NCBI RefSeq assembly: GCF_000720185.1
Contig: NZ_JOIY01000036.1
Location: 97,818 to 161,817 of the forward strand
Source: Streptomyces sp. NRRL S-340
GTDB lineage: Bacteria; Actinomycetota; Actinomycetes; Streptomycetales; Streptomycetaceae
Direction: 5' to 3'
DNA length: 64,000 nucleotides
Under the pieces are notes generated by a model. It made no database searches. It had not been told where the DNA came from and saw only the letters and a list, made by a program, of their open reading frames with translations. Made by a program: the position numbers and the translations under genes. Below are positions 59,610 through 64,000 of this stretch, piece by piece (position 1 is the stretch's first letter; each line of letters starts with the position of its first letter).

Positions 59610-60782
59610 TCACGGCCCCTCCGCGGCCTCCCTCTCCTCCGTGTCCCCCGTGTCCTGCGAGTCCAGCGCGGCCCCCAGTGCGTCCAGGAACCCCTCCACC
59701 ACCCCCCGCCCCCGTACGGCCACCCGCACCCAGTCCTCCCCGAGCCCCGGGAACGTGTCACCGCGCCGCACCGCGTAACCCCGTTCGCGCAGCCGCCGCC
59801 GTACCCGCGCCGCTCCTTCCATCCGCACCAGGACGAACGGACCCTCGGCAGGCCCGGCCACCCGCACCCCGCGCTCGGCGAAGGCCGCCAGGCCCGCCAC
59901 CAGGTGGGCCCGGTCGGCCGCGATCCGGTGGGCCGCGTGCGCCGCCTCCGCCAGCGCGCGCGGCTCCACGCACGCCACGGCCGCCGCCAGCGCCGGCGTG
60001 GACACCGGCCACAACGGCTGGGCGCGCTCCAGCGCGGCGATGATCTTCGGGGAGGACAGCACGTACCCGATCCGCAGCCCGGCCAGCCCCCAGGTCTTGG
60101 TCAGGCTGCGCAGGACGACCAGGCCGGGCACGTCGGTCCGCCCGGCCAGCGCCTCCCGCTCGCCCGGCACCGCGTCCATGAACGCCTCGTCGACCACCAG
60201 CGTCCGGCCGGGCCGGGCCAGTCCCACGAGCGCCGCCGCCGGGTGCAGCACCGAAGTGGGGTTGGTCGGGTTGCCGACCACCACGAGGTCCGCGTCCTCG
60301 GGGACGTCCGCCGGGTCGAGCCGGAAGCCGTCCTCCGCGCGCAGCAGCACCCGGTCCACGCGGTGCCCGGCGTCCCGCAGCGCGGCCTCCGGCTCCGTGA
60401 ACTGCGGGTGCACGACGACCGGCCGGCGGACCTCCAGGGCGCGTGCCAGCAGCACGAACGCCTCCGCCGCACCCGCCGTCAGCAGCACGCGGTCCACCGG
60501 CAGTCCGTGCCGGGCGGCCACCGCGGCCCGTGCGGCCCGCCCGTCCGGATAGGCGGCGAGGGAGGCGAGCGAGCCGGCGATCCGCTCCCGCAGCCAGGGG
60601 GGCGGGGTGCCGGTGCGTACGTTCACGGCGAGGTCGACCAGCGCCGAACCGTCGTCCCGTACCTCCGCGTCCCCGTGGTGCCGCAGGTCGTGCCCGCCGC
60701 CCTGCCACGGCATCCCGTGGTCCTCGATGTGCGTGCGCATGCGTGTGCCCGTCGTGAAGGGGGTGTCCGGAACGGTGTTCAT
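59610..60782 (-). CDS. cobC: CobC-like aminotransferase of cobalamin cluster
   Basis: Fold-type I PLP enzyme of 390 residues related to histidinol-phosphate aminotransferase and threonine-phosphate decarboxylase. PLP signatures: NPTNPTSVLHP, LVVDEAFMD and the lysine in LRSLTKTWGLAGLRIGY. In cob clusters this enzyme makes the aminopropanol-phosphate side-chain precursor. It overlaps the CbiG-like gene by four bases, making it the last gene of the minus-strand cob operon. A shorter start at MRTHIEDHG is possible. Confidence 0.85.
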   Translation of the reverse strand: MNTVPDTPFTTGTRMRTHIEDHGMPWQGGGHDLRHHGDAEVRDDGSALVDLAVNVRTGTPPPWLRERIAGSLASLAAYPDGRAARAAVAARHGLPVDRVLLTAGAAEAFVLLARALEVRRPVVVHPQFTEPEAALRDAGHRVDRVLLRAEDGFRLDPADVPEDADLVVVGNPTNPTSVLHPAAALVGLARPGRTLVVDEAFMDAVPGEREALAGRTDVPGLVVLRSLTKTWGLAGLRIGYVLSSPKIIAALERAQPLWPVSTPALAAAVACVEPRALAEAAHAAHRIAADRAHLVAGLAAFAERGVRVAGPAEGPFVLVRMEGAARVRRRLRERGYAVRRGDTFPGLGEDWVRVAVRGRGVVEGFLDALGAALDSQDTGDTEEREAAEGP

Positions 60783-61480
60783 GGCGGTGTCCCCGGGGGA
60801 GTTCCTGGAGGGAGTTCCTGCTGGAGGGAGGACGGCGAGGGGGCGGGGCGCCGTACGACCGCGCACGTCGCCCGCGCCGGACCCCCGTCGGCCGGGGCGG
60901 ACCTCGTCTTGGGGACGAGGAGTTCACCGCCGCCGACGAGAGCGGCGGCCTCCGCGACCGACGGGGTGCCCACGGCGGCGCGCGAGGCGTCCGACGGGTT
61001 CGGCACGGTCACGGCGGCCAGTTCCCCGGCGGAGTACGTCACCAGGGGCACACCGAGCCGCGCGGCCGCCGCTACGACGCCGGGCTCGGCGGCCTTGGTG
61101 TCGACGGTGGCCAGCAGGGCGACGCTGCGCACGGACAGTCCCGCCTCCCGCAGCGCGCCCTCGACCACCCCCAGCACCTCCTCGGCCGCCGCTCCGGCGC
61201 AGGCGCCCACACCGACGGCGAGGGACGGCGGCCGGAGCACCACCTCCCGCTCGCCCGGCGCGACCGCCCGGTCCGTCACCCGGACGGCGCAGACCGCCTC
61301 CGTACCTCCGGACACGCCCGGCCGCGGCGCGAGCGCGGCCAGGGAGGCCAGGACGGGCAGCGGCCACGGCACCTCGGCGTCCAGGACGACCGGTTCACCC
61401 TCCAGCAGCGCCCGCGACACGGCGGCCACGTCCCCCTCCGCCGGCAGCCCGAGGGCGCCGGGCCCGAGGAGACCGGTCAC
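60779..61480 (-). CDS. CbiG/CobE-like cobalamin biosynthesis protein
   Basis: A 233-residue protein. The C-terminal part (from about residue 95, LAVGVGACAGAAAEEVLGVV, then LLATVDTKAAEPGV and LVTYSAGELAAVTVPNPSD) is the CbiG C-terminal/CobE domain that opens the cobalt-precorrin-5A lactone ring or assists in this step. The N-terminal third resembles the CbiG linker; the usual CbiG N-terminal domain (full CbiG is about 350 residues) is missing. GTG start overlaps the CobL stop (GTGA), and its own stop overlaps cobC. Confidence 0.82.
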   Translation of the reverse strand: MTGLLGPGALGLPAEGDVAAVSRALLEGEPVVLDAEVPWPLPVLASLAALAPRPGVSGGTEAVCAVRVTDRAVAPGEREVVLRPPSLAVGVGACAGAAAEEVLGVVEGALREAGLSVRSVALLATVDTKAAEPGVVAAAARLGVPLVTYSAGELAAVTVPNPSDASRAAVGTPSVAEAAALVGGGELLVPKTRSAPADGGPARATCAVVRRPAPSPSSLQQELPPGTPPGTPP

Positions 61481-62754
61481 CGGGCACGCCCTTGCCCGGG
61501 GGCGGACGCGGCTCCGGGCGGCGGCGGGGGCGCCGGGGGCCGTACGCCCCACAGGAGGAACACCGGGCCGGGGGCCGCCGCTCCGGTCGTGTCCCCCGGC
61601 GGCGGTGCCAGCGGTGACGCCTGGAGCAGGACGCCGTCGCAGGCCAGTCCGGCGCCGGTGAGCGCCTCGCGGGCGGCGGGCACCCGGTCGGGGGAGGCGA
61701 GGGCGACGACGACGGTCCGCCGGGCCCGGCGCGCGCAGACGCCGACGACGGCGGCCAGGTCGCCGCCCGCCTCGCCCACGAACACCGCGTCCGGATCGTC
61801 GGCGAGTGCGGACAGCGCGCCGGGCGCCGCCCCGTGCACGACCGCGACGTCGACACCCCGGGCGGCGGCGCCGGCCCGCACCCGTCCGGCACCGTCCGCC
61901 GTCCGCTCGACCGCGACGGCCGCCGCGCCGAGCCGGGCGCACTCCACGGCCACCGGCCCCGACCCGGCGCCGACGCACCAGACCAGATCGCCCAGGCGCG
62001 GCCCGAGCCGGGCCAGGGCCAGCGCCCGCACCTCGGGCCCGGCGCCGACCGGGTCGCGCGGCGCGAAGACGTCGTCCGCCAGTGCCCAGCCCGCTGCCGG
62101 CACGTCCGGCCCGGCCAGCGTCCGTACGGCACCCAGCGCACGGGCCTCGTCCAGGCACAGCACCACGCTCACCGCCGTGCCCCAGTCCCGGGCGGCGGCC
62201 TCGGCGGGCGTGACCCGTTCGACGCGCTCGTGGTCCGGGTCGCCCAGCGCCGAGGCGACGACCAGCACCCGCTCCCCGGACGGCGTCCGGGCCAGCGCGG
62301 CCCCCAGCTCGGCGGGCCCGGTGCCGGGACCCGTCAGCACGGCGACCTTCGGCCGGGACCGGCACACGTTGACGGCCGTCCGCAGCTCCCGCCCGTGCGC
62401 GCTGACCACCACGGCGTCGTCCCAGGGCAGCCCGGCGCGCGCGAAGGCGGCGGCGACGGAGGAGACGCCCGGCCGCACGTCCAGCAGCGCGGAGCCGAAC
62501 CGTTCCGCCAGCGCCCGCACGATCCCGAAGAACCCGGGGTCGCCCGAGGCGAGCACGACCACGCGCCGCCCCTGCCCGGCATACTGCGCGATCACGTCGA
62601 GGGCGGGCGGCAGGGGCCCCAGCACGACCCGCCGGGCACCTTCCGGCAGCCGTACGGCCTCCAGGTGCCGGCGTCCGCCCACGACCAGCTCCGCGCCGTC
62701 GAGCACCCCGTGCTCCGGCGGCGCCCCCGTACCCGTACCGACGACCGTGATCAC
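61477..62754 (-). CDS. cobL: Precorrin-6Y methyltransferase/decarboxylase CobL (CbiE-CbiT fusion)
   Basis: Bifunctional enzyme of 425 residues in corrin ring synthesis: methylation at C-5 and C-15 and decarboxylation. CbiE half about 1-205 (tetrapyrrole methylase start VITVVGTGTG, later VVLASGDPGFFGI and GLPWDDAVVVSAHGR). CbiT half about 225-400, with the SAM motif LVWCVGAGSGPVAVECARL and VFVGEAGGDL. A proline-rich tail ends the protein. GTG start overlaps the stop of the cobM remnant; the stop overlaps the CbiG-like gene. Confidence 0.93.
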   Translation of the reverse strand: MITVVGTGTGAPPEHGVLDGAELVVGGRRHLEAVRLPEGARRVVLGPLPPALDVIAQYAGQGRRVVVLASGDPGFFGIVRALAERFGSALLDVRPGVSSVAAAFARAGLPWDDAVVVSAHGRELRTAVNVCRSRPKVAVLTGPGTGPAELGAALARTPSGERVLVVASALGDPDHERVERVTPAEAAARDWGTAVSVVLCLDEARALGAVRTLAGPDVPAAGWALADDVFAPRDPVGAGPEVRALALARLGPRLGDLVWCVGAGSGPVAVECARLGAAAVAVERTADGAGRVRAGAAARGVDVAVVHGAAPGALSALADDPDAVFVGEAGGDLAAVVGVCARRARRTVVVALASPDRVPAAREALTGAGLACDGVLLQASPLAPPPGDTTGAAAPGPVFLLWGVRPPAPPPPPGAASAPGQGRAR

Positions 62755-63110
62755 GCGCCCGCCCCCTGCCCGAACGGGGCCCGGGGAGCGCCGCAGGCCC
62801 CGGATGCCCCGGATGCCCCGGGAGCCTCGGGACGGACCCGGGGGCGGGCCGCGGGGGCGGTCCTGCGGGCTCCCGGGGCCGCCCCGGGGCAGTCGTGGGG
62901 GCGCGCGGGGCGGCGGGCCGGGCGCGAACGGGCGCCGCCGTGCGCGTCTTGCCTGTCTTGTCCGCCGCGCGCGCCGTGCGCGCCGTGCGCCATGTACCCG
63001 TCGTGCGCCGTGGGCGCGCGGTGCACGGCGCACGCGACGCGCGTCAGGGGGCCGGCGGCGCCGGGACCGGCACCGACGAAGGTCACCTCAGCGGTGGGGG
63101 CATCGGCCAT
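62751..63110 (-). pseudogene. cobM: cobM remnant: intact start, replaced C-terminus
   Basis: Begins MADAPTAEVTFVGAGPGAA, the exact start expected of precorrin-4 C11-methyltransferase, with a GAGAGG purine stretch 9-14 bases upstream. After about 18 residues the family sequence (normally continuing DLLT ... for about 250 residues) stops. It is replaced by low-complexity Gly/Ala/Arg/His/Pro sequence made from short DNA repeats such as GCGCGCCGTGC. The 119-residue frame keeps the GTGA overlap with cobL, so translation through it may still serve coupling. It almost certainly lacks methyltransferase activity. Confidence 0.75.
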
Positions 63111-63205
63111 GGGGTCGAGTCCTCTCGTACGGAATGTCACGGTCTGTGGGGGTCGGACAGTGGCCGGATGTGCGCGATCGGGGGTTGATCGGATAGCAAG
63201 GGCAC

Positions 63206-63937
63206 ATGGCGGTCTTCGTCGCGCTCGGCGCGTTCCTGATGACGCTGGCCGGCGGCTGGACGGCACAGCGGGTCACCGACCGCCGCCATCTGGTCCTCGG
63301 ACTGGCCGGCGGCCTGATGCTCGGTGTGGTCGGTCTCGACCTCCTGCCCGAGGCACTGCGCGCGGTGGGCCGCGAGGTGTTCGGCGTACCGGCGGCTCTG
63401 CTGCTGTTCGTGGCCGGCTTCCTGCTGGCCCACCTGGTGGAGCGCCTGCTGGCCGCCCGGCAGGCCGCGCACGGCGGTGACGAGCACTCTCACCAGCGCG
63501 CGCCCGAGGTGGGCCTCACGGCGGCGGCGGCCATGGTGGGGCACAGCGCCATGGACGGCGTGGCGATAGGCGCCGCGTTCCAGGTCGGCGGCGGCATGGG
63601 CGCCGCCGTCGCGCTCGCGGTCATCGCCCACGACTTCGCGGACGGCTTCAACACCTTCACCCTCACCAGCCTGTACGGCAACGCCCGGCGCCGGGCGATA
63701 GCCATGCTGGTCGCGGACGCCCTGGCGCCGGTGGTGGGCGCCGCCTCGACCGCGTTCATCAGCATCCCCGAATGGTTTCTCGGCGGTTATCTCGGCCTGT
63801 TCGGCGGTGTCCTGCTCTACCTCGCCGCCGCCGAGATCCTGCCCGAGGCCCACCACGAGCACCCCGCCCGCTCGACCGTGCTGTGCACGGTCGCGGGCGC
63901 CGCGTTCATCTGGCTGGTGGTGGGCCTGGCGGCCTGA
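63206..63937 (+). CDS. ZIP family metal transporter
   Basis: A 243-residue membrane protein with eight predicted helices. The metal-binding helices are visible: VGHSAMDGVAIGAAF (about residues 111-125) and VIAHDFADGFNTFTL (about 140-154), with His and Asp ligands. The cytoplasmic loop between helices 3 and 4 is His-rich (HGGDEHSHQR). ZIP proteins move zinc, iron or manganese into the cytoplasm. It diverges from the cob operon; a cobalt or zinc role is conceivable but not shown. The last 63 bases of the window hold no gene. Confidence 0.92.
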   Translation: MAVFVALGAFLMTLAGGWTAQRVTDRRHLVLGLAGGLMLGVVGLDLLPEALRAVGREVFGVPAALLLFVAGFLLAHLVERLLAARQAAHGGDEHSHQRAPEVGLTAAAAMVGHSAMDGVAIGAAFQVGGGMGAAVALAVIAHDFADGFNTFTLTSLYGNARRRAIAMLVADALAPVVGAASTAFISIPEWFLGGYLGLFGGVLLYLAAAEILPEAHHEHPARSTVLCTVAGAAFIWLVVGLAA

Positions 63938-64000
63938 GCGCAGCCGCCCCCGGGCCCGGCCCGCGGGCCCCCCGGCCCGCCGCCCCGCCCGGCCCGGCAG

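Noticed and set aside
63111..63205. Cobalamin riboswitch before the cob remnant.
   Set aside because: The gap is only 95 bases and no B12-box-like sequence was seen.

Overview
The window is from a Streptomyces-type actinomycete. GC content is very high, many starts are GTG, genes often overlap as ATGA or GTGA, and several promoters sit 6-7 bases before the start codon (leaderless transcripts). The gene order (sufS-sufU, dapD, dapA, an EEP nuclease, PBP2, ectABCD, a LAETG protein, cob genes) looks like the conserved chromosome core of the S. coelicolor lineage rather than a mobile island. No integrase, insertion sequence, prophage or CRISPR array was seen.

Layout. 1-1684: end of a SUF iron-sulfur operon. 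1782-2656: SMR efflux pump and TetR repressor with a palindromic operator. 2701-4986: convergent dapD and dapA separated by a terminator and a 37-bp tandem repeat. 5144-6949: four-gene envelope/stress operon. 7.08-7.61 kb: noncoding mosaic repeat array. 7847-8658: a SoxR-type promoter driving a double ABM-domain gene. 8713-10548: secreted EEP nuclease. 10855-12324: conserved protein of unknown function. 12.42-14.46 kb: an RNA-protein locus with three tandem Y-RNA-like genes and the Ro60/Rsr gene. 14.6-16.7 kb: TetR and a double TerD protein. 16.9-21.9 kb: DeoR-controlled polyol/sugar ABC importer plus Zn-dehydrogenase. 22.36-25.56 kb: uronate dehydrogenase and KdgD, divergent and apparently co-regulated, with an uncharacterised coupled gene. 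25.7-28.0 kb: MFS exporter and a DinB-like protein. 28.1-41.9 kb: a pectin/arabinan utilisation locus (GntR, aldolase-type dehydratase, IlvD-type dehydratase, ABC permeases, Gfo/Idh, DUF6807, GH43, binding lipoprotein, SGNH esterase, pectate lyase, pectinesterase). 42.0-45.1 kb: acid phosphatase, PBP2 and a frameshifted response regulator. 45.3-51.8 kb: GNAT, IclR, a ketoglutarate-semialdehyde-type dehydrogenase, DUF1349, GNAT, FrnE-type DsbA and a class-V PLP enzyme. 52.05-55.46 kb: ectABCD. 55.9-58.3 kb: class-V aminotransferase and amidohydrolase. 58.6-59.5 kb: LAETG sortase substrate. 59.6-63.1 kb: cob genes with a cobM remnant. 63.2-63.9 kb: ZIP metal transporter.

How the genes work together. 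Secreted pectate lyase, pectinesterase and SGNH esterase would release oligosaccharides; a binding lipoprotein and two permeases import them. No ATPase is encoded with either importer, so a shared MsiK-type ATPase is likely. GH43 trims the sugars. Uronate dehydrogenase, KdgD and the aldehyde dehydrogenase form an oxidative hexuronate route to 2-oxoglutarate; the IlvD plus DapA-family pair would be the parallel route for pentonates or related sugar acids.

The most interesting element is 12425-12807. Three tandem RNA genes share a conserved internal loop (GTGCG on one side, GATCT on the other) closed by terminal stems of completely different sequence that still pair perfectly. Two carry a circularly permuted tRNA-like module (T arm, closed acceptor stem, D arm); the middle one lacks it. 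They lie directly upstream of the gene for the Ro60 protein that is known to bind such RNAs.
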